A DNA stretch of 64,000 nt from contig JAGYJU010000020.1 of assembly GCA_018401965.1 (NCBI GenBank), forward strand, positions 186,001 to 250,000, in the 5' to 3' direction. The position numbers and the translations under genes are program-made. Origin of the DNA: Roseicyclus sp. Its GTDB lineage: Bacteria; Pseudomonadota; Alphaproteobacteria; Rhodobacterales; Rhodobacteraceae. The number at the start of each line of letters is the position of its first letter. The first letter of the stretch is position 1. Below the pieces are notes generated by a model. It saw only the letters and a list, made by a program, of their open reading frames with translations. It was not told where the DNA came from and did not search any database. This document shows, one piece after another, positions 9,135 to 17,527 of this stretch.

Positions 9135-9165
9135 ATATGAAACGATCTTTTTCTTCGTTTCATAT
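9135..9165. promoter_or_regulatory. Operator-like inverted repeat in the divergent promoter region
   Basis: ATATGAAACGA (9135-9145) and TCGTTTCATAT (9155-9165) are perfect inverted arms around a 9-base T-rich spacer. The site lies in an AT-rich 253-base gap between the FAH-family gene (leftward) and the ABC transporter genes (rightward). TGAAAC/GTTTCA half-sites are typical of several dimeric regulators (IclR or LacI types). The GntR-family gene at the end of the rightward operon is the closest candidate ligand. Confidence 0.65.
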
Positions 9166-9262
9166 ATTATTTTGCCAAAGCACAAGAATCGTATAGGCTG
9201 TCGGAAGTCTCTTCGGTGCGGAGGCGCCGCAGGGCCAACAAGGACAAATGGGAGGACACATC

Positions 9263-10291
9263 ATGACGATACGGACCATGTCCCGCCGGACATTCGGCCA
9301 GCTTGCTTTGGGTGGCGTTGCCACCGCCGCCATCGGCACGCCGGCCATTCTGCGTGCTCAGACCGCCATTACCTTTGCCGTGCCGAACCCCTCGGCGCTG
9401 ACCTGGTTGCCCTACTGGGTGGCCTATGGCGAAGGCTATTTCGCCGAAGAAGGGCTTGATCTGCGCCTGGAAGCGATCGACGGATCGTCGGCCGTGTTGC
9501 AGGCAATGACCGCCGGGCAGGCCCAGATCGGCGCACCAGGGCCGGGGCCGACGCTGGGCGCACGGGCACGCGGCGTTGATGTGAAATTCATCTACAACCT
9601 CTATCCGAAATCGGTGTTCGGCCTGTTGGTCAAGGACGAAAGCCCCTATCAAACCCCGACCGACCTGGCTGGAACCGTGATCGGCGTCGGCACGGCGGAT
9701 GGCGCAGAGGTGTCTTTCACCAGCGCGATCATGTCCGACCTTGGCCTGACGGCGGGTACGGATTTCACCTACCTTCCGATCGGCGATGGTGGCACGGCAG
9801 CGGTCGCCTTCCTGCGCGATGATGTCAGCGCCTATGCCGGGGCCGTTTCGGATGCGGCGATCCTTGCGTCGCGCGGGATGACCCTGCGCGAAATCACGCC
9901 CGAGGCCTACCTCGGCTTTTTCGGCAATGGCATCGCCATGCTGGAAAGCCAGATGGCCGCAATGCCCGATCTTGCGCCGAAATTCGGCCGGGCCCTGGTG
10001 CGCGGCACGCGGTTCGCGCAGGATCCGGCGAACAAGGACACCTGTCTTGCGCATTGCGCGGCCGGCAATCCGCAAGAGGGCGAACAGGATTATGCCGCCT
10101 CGCTGTTCGATGGCGTGCTGAACCGGATGACGCCGACCGATGCCTTCATGGGGCAGGGATTCGGCTATCAGCCGCCCGAACATTGGCAGGCGATCCATGA
10201 TTCCGCGGTGGCATCGGGTGCCTTGTCGGAACCGCTTGCGGATCTGGCGGCGACCTACACCAACGACTTCGTCGCGGGCTGGAACGCCTGA
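9263..10291 (+). CDS. ABC transporter substrate-binding protein (NMT1/SsuA-like), Tat-exported
   Basis: This 342-residue periplasmic binding protein belongs to an SsuA/TauA/NMT1-type importer. The N-terminus holds a twin-arginine signal (SRRTFGQLALGG) ending near ILRAQ. The mature domain begins with the family pattern LTWLPYWVAYGEGYFAEEGLDL. The ATG at 9263 follows GGAGGA by six bases; the upstream in-frame start lies inside that ribosome site. It is followed two bases later by the ATPase gene. Ligands in the family include sulfonates, pyrimidine precursors and aromatic acids; context does not settle it. Confidence 0.9.
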   Translation: MTIRTMSRRTFGQLALGGVATAAIGTPAILRAQTAITFAVPNPSALTWLPYWVAYGEGYFAEEGLDLRLEAIDGSSAVLQAMTAGQAQIGAPGPGPTLGARARGVDVKFIYNLYPKSVFGLLVKDESPYQTPTDLAGTVIGVGTADGAEVSFTSAIMSDLGLTAGTDFTYLPIGDGGTAAVAFLRDDVSAYAGAVSDAAILASRGMTLREITPEAYLGFFGNGIAMLESQMAAMPDLAPKFGRALVRGTRFAQDPANKDTCLAHCAAGNPQEGEQDYAASLFDGVLNRMTPTDAFMGQGFGYQPPEHWQAIHDSAVASGALSEPLADLAATYTNDFVAGWNA

Positions 10292-10293
10292 GG

Positions 10294-11109
10294 ATGCAGG
10301 TGGAAACCAACCCTACGAATGCCGTTCCGGCCGCGTCTTTGACGCGGCCGGTCTATCAGATCGAACGGCTGTCCAAGACATATGCCCGCAACAAGCTGGT
10401 GGCCCTGTCCGATGTGAACCTGTCGATCAACAAAGGGGAATTCGTATCGGTCATCGGCTCTTCGGGCTGTGGGAAATCGACGCTTCTCAAGATCATGGCG
10501 GGGCTCTTGCCGCCAACCAAGGGGCGCGTGGTACTTGAAGGCAAGCCGGTTATGGGGCCCAGGCCCGACATTGGCATGATGTTTCAGCAAGCGACGCTGT
10601 TGCCGTGGAAAACCACGATCGAAAACATCCTGTTGCCCATCGAAATGCGCGAAGGCCGCGCCGCCGCCCGCGACGCCCGTGGCCGCGCGATGGATCTGCT
10701 GACCCTCGTTGGACTGGGTGATTTCGCCAATGTCTTTCCAGGCGAATTGTCTGGCGGCATGGCGCAACGCGCGTCTATTTGCCGGATGCTGGTCAGCGAC
10801 CCTGCGATGTTGCTGTTGGACGAGCCGTTTTCGGCGCTGGATGAACTGACCCGCGACTTCATGAACATGGAACTTCAAAGGATCTGTTTCGAACGCAACG
10901 CGACCGCGTTTCTGGTGACCCACTCGCTGGCCGAAGCGGTGTTCCTGTCAGACCGCATCCTGGTGATGAAGGCCCGACCGGGGCGGATCGTCGAAGATAT
11001 TCGGATCGACCTGCCGCGGCCGCGCACGCTTGAAATGATCAACACGCCCCAATTCGGCGAAATCGTCGCCCATATCCGCGACCTGCTTGGACGGGAGGCT
11101 TACGTATGA
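10294..11109 (+). CDS. ABC transporter ATP-binding protein (SsuB/TauB-like)
   Basis: This is a 271-residue cytoplasmic ATPase of the importer. It shows Walker A (GSSGCGKST), the Q-loop (MMFQQATLLPWKT), the signature LSGGMAQRASI, Walker B (MLLLDEPFSALD) and the switch histidine (LVTHSLAEA). PWKT after the Q-loop is typical of SsuB/TauB-type ATPases. It overlaps the permease gene by four bases (ATGA), which couples their translation. Confidence 0.95.
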   Translation: MQVETNPTNAVPAASLTRPVYQIERLSKTYARNKLVALSDVNLSINKGEFVSVIGSSGCGKSTLLKIMAGLLPPTKGRVVLEGKPVMGPRPDIGMMFQQATLLPWKTTIENILLPIEMREGRAAARDARGRAMDLLTLVGLGDFANVFPGELSGGMAQRASICRMLVSDPAMLLLDEPFSALDELTRDFMNMELQRICFERNATAFLVTHSLAEAVFLSDRILVMKARPGRIVEDIRIDLPRPRTLEMINTPQFGEIVAHIRDLLGREAYV

Positions 11110-11966
11110 CCGACACCACACCCGAAACCGGCCCGAACACCGGCCCCGACACGATCTGGATCGAACACGAAGCCCTGATCGACCGCATACCACGCTGGGT
11201 GGCCATGACACTGTTGTTCGTCGTCGTCGTCGGCATCTGGGATCTCGTCACCCGAATGGGGTGGGTGTCGCGCATCATTCTGCCAACACCGGGCGAAACG
11301 CTGGATGACCTGATTTTCGTGGGTCAGAACCTGATGTCGGGCGGCTACATGCTCGAGGCGCTGTGGACCACGACATTGACCGTTTTCTACGGGTTCGTGA
11401 TCGCCATCGGCATCGGCTTTTCGCTGGGCGTTCTGGTGGGCGAAACCAAATTCGGCGAACGCGCCGTGATGCCGTATCTTGTGGCAATCGATACGATGCC
11501 CAAGGTCGCCTTTGCGCCGCTGTTCATCGCTTGGCTTGGCTTTGACATCGCGTCAAAGGTCGCGCTGGCCGCCTTCATCGCCACCTTCCCCATCGTGGTG
11601 GCCACCGCCGCCGGGTTATATGCCGCGTCGGAAAATGAACGCATGCTCTTCAAATCCATCGGTGCGACCCGGATGCAGACATTGTTGCGGTTGAAGCTGC
11701 CCAATGGTTTGCCCTATATCTTCACGGGCTTGAAAATCGCCGCTGTCGGGGTGATGGCGGGCGCGATCACAGGCGAATTCCTGGGCGGCGGGCGCGGCTT
11801 TGGTGCGCTGATCCGGCAATCGGCCAGTCAACTTGATACGCCGCGCGTGTTCGCGCTGATCCTGTACCTCAGCCTGTTGGGGCTGGCGCTTTATTTTTCG
11901 GTGGTGTGGATGCAACGTCGCTTCGTGTTCTGGAACAAATCCGAGCGTCCCGGTGGGGTTGGCTGA
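11106..11966 (+). CDS. ABC transporter permease (SsuC-like)
   Basis: This 286-residue inner-membrane permease has about six hydrophobic spans and the cytoplasmic EAA loop (TAAGLYAASENERMLFKSIG..RLKLPNGLPYIFTGL) that contacts the ATPase. It completes the substrate-binding protein/ATPase/permease set. Its stop lies next to, or overlaps, the start of the GntR regulator, so the regulator is part of the operon. Confidence 0.94.
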   Translation: MTDTTPETGPNTGPDTIWIEHEALIDRIPRWVAMTLLFVVVVGIWDLVTRMGWVSRIILPTPGETLDDLIFVGQNLMSGGYMLEALWTTTLTVFYGFVIAIGIGFSLGVLVGETKFGERAVMPYLVAIDTMPKVAFAPLFIAWLGFDIASKVALAAFIATFPIVVATAAGLYAASENERMLFKSIGATRMQTLLRLKLPNGLPYIFTGLKIAAVGVMAGAITGEFLGGGRGFGALIRQSASQLDTPRVFALILYLSLLGLALYFSVVWMQRRFVFWNKSERPGGVG

Positions 11967-12690
11967 CGTGGCGGGGGCTTCGGCATCTATCACGGGCGTT
12001 CGCAACCTGTCGGAACAGGCCTATGACCAAATTCGGCGCGACATCCTGCAAGGCGATTTGTTCCCCGGTGACAAGCTCAACATAGAGGCGATTTCGGATC
12101 GGTATGGCATCGGGGCCGTGCCGGTCCGCGAGGCGCTGAACCGTCTGTCATCCGAGGGGCTGGTCGAACGGCGCAGCCATCGCGGGTTCAACGTGACGCC
12201 GATTTCCATCGCGGAACTGGAAGAGCTGGTGAAAACCCGGATCTGGCTGGAAACCCTGGCCCTGACGGAATCGATGAAGAACCGCGACGATGCCTGGGAA
12301 GAACAACTTGTCGTCAGCTTCCATCGGCTGGCGCGCACCCAGCGGCAGTTGCCCGATGACAGCAGCCGTGAAACATCCGAGGAATGGGAAGCGCGGCACA
12401 AGGATTTCCACATGCTGTTGCTGAACCGCTGCGGGTCTTCCTGGCTGCTCGATTTCTGTTCGACGCTGATGGATCAGGCGGTGCGCTATCGCAACCTGTC
12501 GATGAACACCAACCCCAACAAGCAACGCCGCGAAGGGGCCGCCGCCGAACACAGCGCCATTCTGGACGCGGTGCTGGATCACGACACGCCGCGCGCCTGT
12601 GCCCTGTTGGTGGAACATTACCGTGTCACGCTGGAAAGCCTGCGGACCGTGCTTGTGCCGGATGATCAGCCCCAAGCGCCGTCGGCCTGA
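11953..12690 (+). CDS. GntR-family transcriptional regulator (FCD/FadR type)
   Basis: The protein has up to 245 residues. The N-terminal GntR winged helix is clear (LSEQAYDQIRRDIL..GDKLNIEAISDRYGIGAVPVREALNRLSSEGLVERRSHRGF), followed by an all-helical FCD ligand domain. No ATG is available; GTG at 11953 (inside the permease end), TTG at 11959 or GTG at 11968 (one base after the permease stop) are the choices. As the last gene of the transporter operon it probably autoregulates the divergent cluster. Its 3' end overlaps the convergent P-type ATPase gene by about 65 bases. Confidence 0.88.
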   Translation: MGLADVAGASASITGVRNLSEQAYDQIRRDILQGDLFPGDKLNIEAISDRYGIGAVPVREALNRLSSEGLVERRSHRGFNVTPISIAELEELVKTRIWLETLALTESMKNRDDAWEEQLVVSFHRLARTQRQLPDDSSRETSEEWEARHKDFHMLLLNRCGSSWLLDFCSTLMDQAVRYRNLSMNTNPNKQRREGAAAEHSAILDAVLDHDTPRACALLVEHYRVTLESLRTVLVPDDQPQAPSA

Positions 12691-14528
12691 TCCGCAAGGC
12701 CCGAAGCGCGTTCAAGATCACGGCAATATCGATCACCTCTTGCAACAGCGCGCCCTGAACCGGAGTCAGATGGCCGAGCGCTGCGGCGATCATGCCCAGG
12801 ACCGATAGGCCGATCCCGGCCATGACGCTTTGCAGCGCGATGCGGCGCGTCGCCCGCGCGATCTCGATCCCTGGCCCGATGCGGTCGACCCGGTCAACCA
12901 GCAACACGACATCGGCGGCTTCGGCCGATGCCGCAGCGCCACGCGCGCCCATGGCCACGCCCACATCGGCCGCCGCCAAGGCCGGGGCATCATTGACCCC
13001 ATCCCCCACCATCATCACCGGGCCGTTCTTGCGTTCGCTCAGAACCAGCAGAACCTTTTGATCCGGGGTCAGCCCGGCCCGCACCCCGTCAAGGCCAAGG
13101 CCCTTGGTCACCTGTTGGGCCACCTCTGCGCGGTCGCCCGTGGCCAGCAATATCCGCCCGATGCCGTTGCGGCGCAGACCGGCCAGCATGTCGGCGGCCC
13201 CGTCGCGCAACGGGTCCGACATCACCAGGTGCCCCGTCATGCGGCCATCGACCGCCACCGCCACAAGGACCGATCCGGCGGCAATCCCCGACAGATCGCC
13301 GCCCGGATCATCGCCACGCCGTCCGACGCGGGCGGCCACGAACCCGTCGCCGCCGACGATGACGTCATGGCCTTCAACCTGCCCGACCACGCCTTCGCCC
13401 GGAAACTCGGCCACGTCGGTGGGCACGGGCAAGACAAGGCCCTGTGCCTTGGCCGCCGCGACGATGGCCTGGGCCACGGGGTGTTTCGACGCCTGATCCA
13501 ACGCCGCGGCAAAGCGCAGGATATCGACCTTGGCCAGATCGCCGGCATGTTCGATGGACACGATCCGCGGGCGGCCATCGGTCAGCGTGCCGGTCTTGTC
13601 GAGGATCAGGGTGCGGATACGCGCCATCGCCTCCAACGGCCCCGCCCCCTTGATCAAGACCCCGAACTGCGCCGCCCGCGACAGGCCGGCCACCAGGGCG
13701 ACCGGCACCGCAAGGATCAACGGGCAGGGTGTGGCGACCACAAGAACCGCAACGCGCGCGGATCGGGTCGCCGCTGAACCACCAGGCGGCAAGCGCGATG
13801 GCAACCGTGATCACCAGAAATCCGAGCGACCAACGATCCGCCAGCCGCGACATCGGTGCCTTGGATCGTTGCGCGGCCTCGACCAGCCGGACGATGCCGG
13901 CATAGGTGCTATCGCTTGCGCGATGGGTGGCCGTGATGTCAAAGGCTTCGCCCGCGTTGGTTGATCCGCTCATCACTTCGGCGCCCTGGGACAGGCGCCG
14001 TGGCATCGGCTCTCCGGTCAGGGCGGATGTGTCGACAAAGGCGGTACCCGACACCAATGCACCATCGACTGGCACCACGTCGCCCTGCCGGATCAAGAGC
14101 CGATCACCGGGCATGATCTGATCCAGCGACACATCTTGCAGCCCGCCATTGCGATGGCGGCTGGCGGTGCGGGGCACGCGCGACAGCAGATCGTGCATGT
14201 CGCGCCGCGCGCGGCCTTCGGCAAAGCTTTCCAGAAACGTGCCGCCGGAATACATGACCGCCACGACGCAAGCGGCCAGCATCTCCCCAAAGATCAACGC
14301 CGCCGTCATCGATAGCGCGGCCACGATATCCAGCCCCACCTCGCCCTGCCCGATGCTGCGCCGGATTTCGGCCAAAAGGGCGATCAGCGCGGGCAAGACG
14401 CCCAAGGCCCATGCGATCCCGGCCCAATCGGGCCTGCCGATGCCATACAGGCCCAACCCCAGGCCAAGCCCGGCTGTCGCCACGATCAGGATGGCCGTCT
14501 TGACCCGATCCTGGCTGGCAGGTTCCAT
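12626..14528 (-). pseudogene. Heavy-metal P1B-type ATPase, interrupted by a frameshift
   Basis: Two overlapping frames together encode one metal-exporting P-type ATPase without an N-terminal HMA domain. The first part (from ATG 14528, preceded by GGAAAGG at 9 bases) carries the membrane pair, the TGE actuator (DTSALTGEPMPR) and the helix before the metal site (ALAAWWFSGDPIRA). The second part resumes with AVLVVATPCPLILA, then the phosphorylation motif DKTGTLTDG and the hinge GDGVNDAPALAAADVG. The frame changes inside a CG repeat at forward positions 13751-13760. The transmembrane metal motif is TPC, not the CPC of copper pumps, so the metal is uncertain. If the indel is real the gene is dead. 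Confidence 0.88.
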
Positions 14529-14644
14529 CTGGCCCGACCTTTCCGGTTGCAGCCTGCGGCCCGGACGACGAACCGCCACCTTGGCACGATCATCGCGCGA
14601 TCCTGCCCCCGCGTCGAGACCCGGTTGCCATCCTGACCGACCGG

Positions 14645-15409
14645 TCAGAACCGAACGACGAAGGACAGCCGCGCCGATGTGGTGATCAGGGAAAAATTAC
14701 CACGTTCGACAATCTGGGCCGTCGACGTCGTGGACCCTGTCGTGGTCTGCGTGAAAATGAACACCCGCGCAGAGGATGCGACCCGCAGCCGGTCGTGGAC
14801 AACGTCGAACCGGATGGCGGCGCGATCGGTCAGCCGGTGTTCCACGCCCAACATCAAGCTCAGCCCATGGGCCATGTCTTCGACCACAAAGGGGGACCGG
14901 GCGGTCGTGATGACGCCCGATCCGCCTTGCGCTGTCGCTGCGACGGCATAAGCGTGGCTGGCAGTCACCAAGGCAAGCCCAAGCCCCGCCCCGCCGATCA
15001 AAAGCGTATCGGGGGCAACCGGGTATCCCGCCACAAGGCGCAGCCGATAAAGCGGTCCGTAGTCACCGATCAGCCCGGCATCGGCACAAACGCGCCGCAG
15101 CACGCAGCCAATATTCGGGCCCAAGGCATGGCCTTGCTGGATTTCGGCCTCTGCGCCCAGCACAAGGGCACCAACGTCTTGGCGATACCCGGCATAGGCA
15201 AAGGCACCGATCAGATGGTCAGGCCCCAGATCGACGGGGCGCCCCCCGGCGCTGGCCGACAGCGTGTCGAGATCAAGGCGCATCCCGTCCACCGCAAGAC
15301 CCGCGCCAACATAAGGGCCGGCCCAGGATGACTGGGCCGAAACCGGGCCGGCAACCGCCAGCAGCGCCAAGGCGACCAGGCCGGCCCGGGCGCGCGGCCA
15401 TAAGGCCAT
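14645..15409 (-). CDS. Outer-membrane beta-barrel protein (opacity/Omp25-like)
   Basis: The protein has 254 residues from the ATG at 15409, which directly precedes a signal peptide (AGLVALALLAVAGPVSAQSS); the frame itself is open further upstream. The mature part has alternating aromatic/hydrophobic strands (SWAGPYVGAGLAVDG, LVLGAEAEIQ, YRLRLVAGYPV) and ends in a C-terminal phenylalanine (LSFVVRF), the BAM recognition signature. It resembles small 8-strand barrels, not the CsgG secretion pore. It is divergent from the curlin genes and shares their regulatory region, so a surface role linked to curli is possible. Confidence 0.85.
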   Translation of the reverse strand: MALWPRARAGLVALALLAVAGPVSAQSSWAGPYVGAGLAVDGMRLDLDTLSASAGGRPVDLGPDHLIGAFAYAGYRQDVGALVLGAEAEIQQGHALGPNIGCVLRRVCADAGLIGDYGPLYRLRLVAGYPVAPDTLLIGGAGLGLALVTASHAYAVAATAQGGSGVITTARSPFVVEDMAHGLSLMLGVEHRLTDRAAIRFDVVHDRLRVASSARVFIFTQTTTGSTTSTAQIVERGNFSLITTSARLSFVVRF

Positions 15410-15573
15410 GCCGCGCCCGATATGATGCAGGATCAAGATCACCCCAGTGCCCCCGTTTCGCCCGCCCCGGCCCCATGTCGCGTTCCAGGCCGTGTGTCGG
15501 TTTCGCGCAAGCTTCCGCCGACAGGCCGGTCCACTCGATGGGGTCAGCTTGCGTTGCGAGGCGATCAGGCTCA

Positions 15574-15587
15574 TTGATGGCGGTCAA
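15574..15587. promoter_or_regulatory. FNR-type box TTGATGGCGGTCAA
   Basis: TTGAT-N4-GTCAA matches the FNR/FnrL consensus TTGAT-N4-RTCAA. It lies 165 bases before the barrel start and 316 before the first curlin start, in their shared divergent gap. Confidence 0.7.
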
Positions 15588-15631
15588 CGGGGCCGCGTGC
15601 ATGGCCGAAAATCGCGAAACCCATCCCGGCA

Positions 15632-15651
15632 TCCGGTATGATCATACCGGA
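15632..15651. promoter_or_regulatory. 20-base perfect palindrome (candidate operator)
   Basis: TCCGGTATGATCATACCGGA is a perfect palindrome in the curli divergent gap, 45 bases from the FNR-type box. Its length and symmetry fit a dimeric activator or repressor; the LuxR-type regulator 2 kb downstream is one candidate. Only one copy was noticed in the window. Confidence 0.55.
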
Positions 15652-15902
15652 CACTGGCGCGTTGAACCGACCGCAAGGCCCATCTGCCCCACGAGGTTCC
15701 GCTATCTGAACCCGGCGCGGGCGACATGGCCGCACGGGCGGATGACATGACCCGTGACCGCCGCCATCCGGCCCGCACACCATGCCCCTGCGCCAGGCGG
15801 ATGGTACGATCCAGACCGAAAAATAATCGCCGCCCTGGGACAGGATCAGCCCATGCCGGTCGATATGCGGTCGGCATCCACATCCAAAGAAGGACACCGA
15901 TC

Positions 15903-16268
15903 ATGAAACTTTCACTTCTGCCGCTTATCGCCGCCGCCGCAACCTTGGCCGCAGGATCTGCTTTCGCGCAAAGCAACTGGTCGCTCGTGGAACAGCTTGG
16001 GCTGGGCAACATGGCGGGCACGATGCAGGATGGCGAAGAAAATTCCAGCTACACCGGCCAGACCGGCATCGCGAACGGCTCGATGACGTTCCAGGAAGGC
16101 TTTGGCAACCGGTCGGCCACGGGGCAGCTGGGCCTTGGCAACCTGTCGATCTCTGACCAGTTCGGCGCGTTCAACGACTCGATCACCGCGCAAAGCGGCG
16201 TCGCGCACGAATCCGAAACGGTCCAAACCGGCATCGGCAACAGCTCGGTGACAGTGCAGACCGATTGA
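15903..16268 (+). CDS. Curlin-like amyloid subunit, eight 11-residue repeats
   Basis: The 121-residue secreted protein has a signal peptide (MKLSLLPLIAAAATLAAGSAFA). The mature chain is almost entirely eight tandem 11-residue repeats of the form Q-x-G-x-x-N-x5 (for example QTGIANGSMTF, QEGFGNRSATG, QLGLGNLSISD, QTGIGNSSVTV). This Gln/Asn ladder is the curlin signature and predicts a cross-beta solenoid. The ATG at 15903 follows AAGGACACCGATC; the frame upstream is open but non-coding in character. It would be the major or nucleating fibre subunit on the cell surface. Confidence 0.88.
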   Translation: MKLSLLPLIAAAATLAAGSAFAQSNWSLVEQLGLGNMAGTMQDGEENSSYTGQTGIANGSMTFQEGFGNRSATGQLGLGNLSISDQFGAFNDSITAQSGVAHESETVQTGIGNSSVTVQTD

Positions 16269-16352
16269 TTTCGGGGGTTTCGGGGGCCACCGATCGATGC
16301 GTTTCGGCGGCCCCCGGACCAAATCAGAATGCTTGAGCGAAGGGAACAGATC

Positions 16353-16754
16353 ATGTCTTGCACGCTAACACGACGCGGGTTTGGGCGGCATCTTTGGCGG
16401 TCCGCGTTGATCTTGGGTCTTGTCGGAATGGCCAGCGGCGCAACGGCGCAGAATTGGGCGCAGACATTCCAGATGGGCCGCAACAACAGCGCCGAAACAC
16501 ACCAATCCGGACAAAATTCCGCGATGACCGTCCAACGCGGCCAAGACAACGAAGCAACAGTGATGCAATCGGGCGACCGCAATATTTCCGCTGTCATGCA
16601 ATCGGGAAGCGATCACGTGGCAGAGGTGACACAAGACGGTGACCGCAACATCGACGCCGTCACGCAAGTGACCACGCGCCTTGGATCGTTTTCCGAAACG
16701 CGCAGCAGAACGGCGGCCGGGATCACCGGCACCTTCACCTTCGAAGCAGACTAG
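16353..16754 (+). CDS. Second curlin-like amyloid subunit
   Basis: The 133-residue protein has a signal-like N-terminus with an RRGFGRH stretch (RSALILGLVGMASGATAQ), then about six 10-11-residue Gln-Gly-Asn repeats (QMGRNNSAETH, QSGDRNISAVM, QDGDRNIDAVT) and a non-repeat C-terminal tail (about 30 residues ending TFTFEAD). The repeats are more charged than those of its neighbour, as often seen between CsgA- and CsgB-type partners. The start at 16353 has GAAGGGA upstream. It lies 84 bases after the first curlin gene in the same direction. Confidence 0.86.
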   Translation: MSCTLTRRGFGRHLWRSALILGLVGMASGATAQNWAQTFQMGRNNSAETHQSGQNSAMTVQRGQDNEATVMQSGDRNISAVMQSGSDHVAEVTQDGDRNIDAVTQVTTRLGSFSETRSRTAAGITGTFTFEAD

Positions 16755-16780
16755 GAACGGCCACGCAAAGGCACCAGAAC

Positions 16781-17181
16781 ATGGCATATCCCCATGACAG
16801 ACCCGCACGACGACCCGCCCACGGGCTTGCACGCCTTGCCTTGGTGGCGTGTCTCTTGGCGTTGACCCAAGGCATGGGCACGGGCGGTTTGTCTGCCGAT
16901 ACGCCGGAATGCCGGATCGATCGACAATCGTCCGGCGCCAATATCACCGTGATTGGTGCGATCCAGACAAACGCCCCCTTGTCCGGTCGCTACCGGCTTG
17001 AGGTCACAACCAATAGCGCCGGCGGCACATCACGGGTGGTGCAGCAAGGAGAATTTCAGGCGCATCCGGATCGCCCCGAACCCTTGGGCCGGGTCATGAC
17101 CCGGATCGGGGCCGGGGGGGGATCAGCGTCGAACTTTCGGTGACGGCTGCGGACGAGACCATCTGCGTCGCGATGCTCTAA
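16781..17181 (+). CDS. csgH: CsgH-like curli chaperone, frameshifted near its end
   Basis: This small periplasmic protein (signal LALVACLLALTQGMGTG) has the CsgH pattern: a cysteine at the start of the mature domain (CRIDRQSSGANITVIG), beta strands (SGRYRLEVTTNSAGG, VVQQGEF) and a C-terminal strand with a second cysteine. In the alphaproteobacterial curli systems, CsgH keeps curlin subunits from polymerising in the periplasm. The first frame stops at 17143, but a run of eight G (17114-17121) shifts it: with one more G the frame reads GAGGGISVELSV..TICVAML and stops at 17181. That tail completes the fold, so the run is a sequencing error, a mutation or a phase switch. Confidence 0.72.
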
Positions 17182-17527
17182 GCCCCTGGAGCCACCGCAC
17201 CCCGTACCGAACGGAGCCGGACCTGTGCCCCTGGTCCGGCTCCACATATTGCATCGATCAGCAGCCCGCACCTGCGAGTTTTGCCAGAATTGCCACAAAT
17301 GCGCGTCAAGCTTGATGGCAGTCAATGATCCCGCAGGCGGTTTCGCGTGATCGTGACCCCGTGGTTCAAAAGACGGTTTCAACGATCGGCAAGCCCCGGG
17401 TCAGCTTGTGCGACACCGGGCCGTCATGGGAAAGGGCACCGCTGCCGCGTACCCTTTTGACCAGACAGGGCCCCTGCATCGCTGCCAAGCTATTGCCGGA
17501 ACGTGTCCATCTAGGGGGGGATTTGGT
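17182..17527. promoter_or_regulatory. Intergenic region with hairpin and FNR-type box upstream of the LuxR gene
   Basis: After csgH, GGAGCCGGACC (17213-17223) and GGTCCGGCTCC (17233-17243) form a perfect 11-bp stem without a T-tract, a possible weak terminator. TTGATGGCAGTCAA (17312-17325) matches the FNR-type consensus and sits about 200 bases before the regulator start. Confidence 0.65.

Larger units (their letters stand above)
15410..15902. promoter_or_regulatory. Divergent control region of the barrel and curlin genes
   Basis: The 493-base gap has no convincing gene. It contains an FNR-type box (15574-15587) and a 20-base perfect palindrome (15632-15651), described separately, and must carry promoters for both flanking transcripts. 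No clear terminator is seen. Confidence 0.6.

Noticed and set aside
7168..9459. A 763-codon open frame on the + strand across the TauE, dehydrogenase and FAH genes
   Set aside because: It is the antisense of three well-supported genes in high-GC DNA; its product is Arg/His/Gly-rich with no domain.
14645..15409. The beta-barrel as a CsgG-like curli secretion pore
   Set aside because: It lacks the lipobox and the CsgG fold; it looks like a small 8-strand opacity-type barrel.
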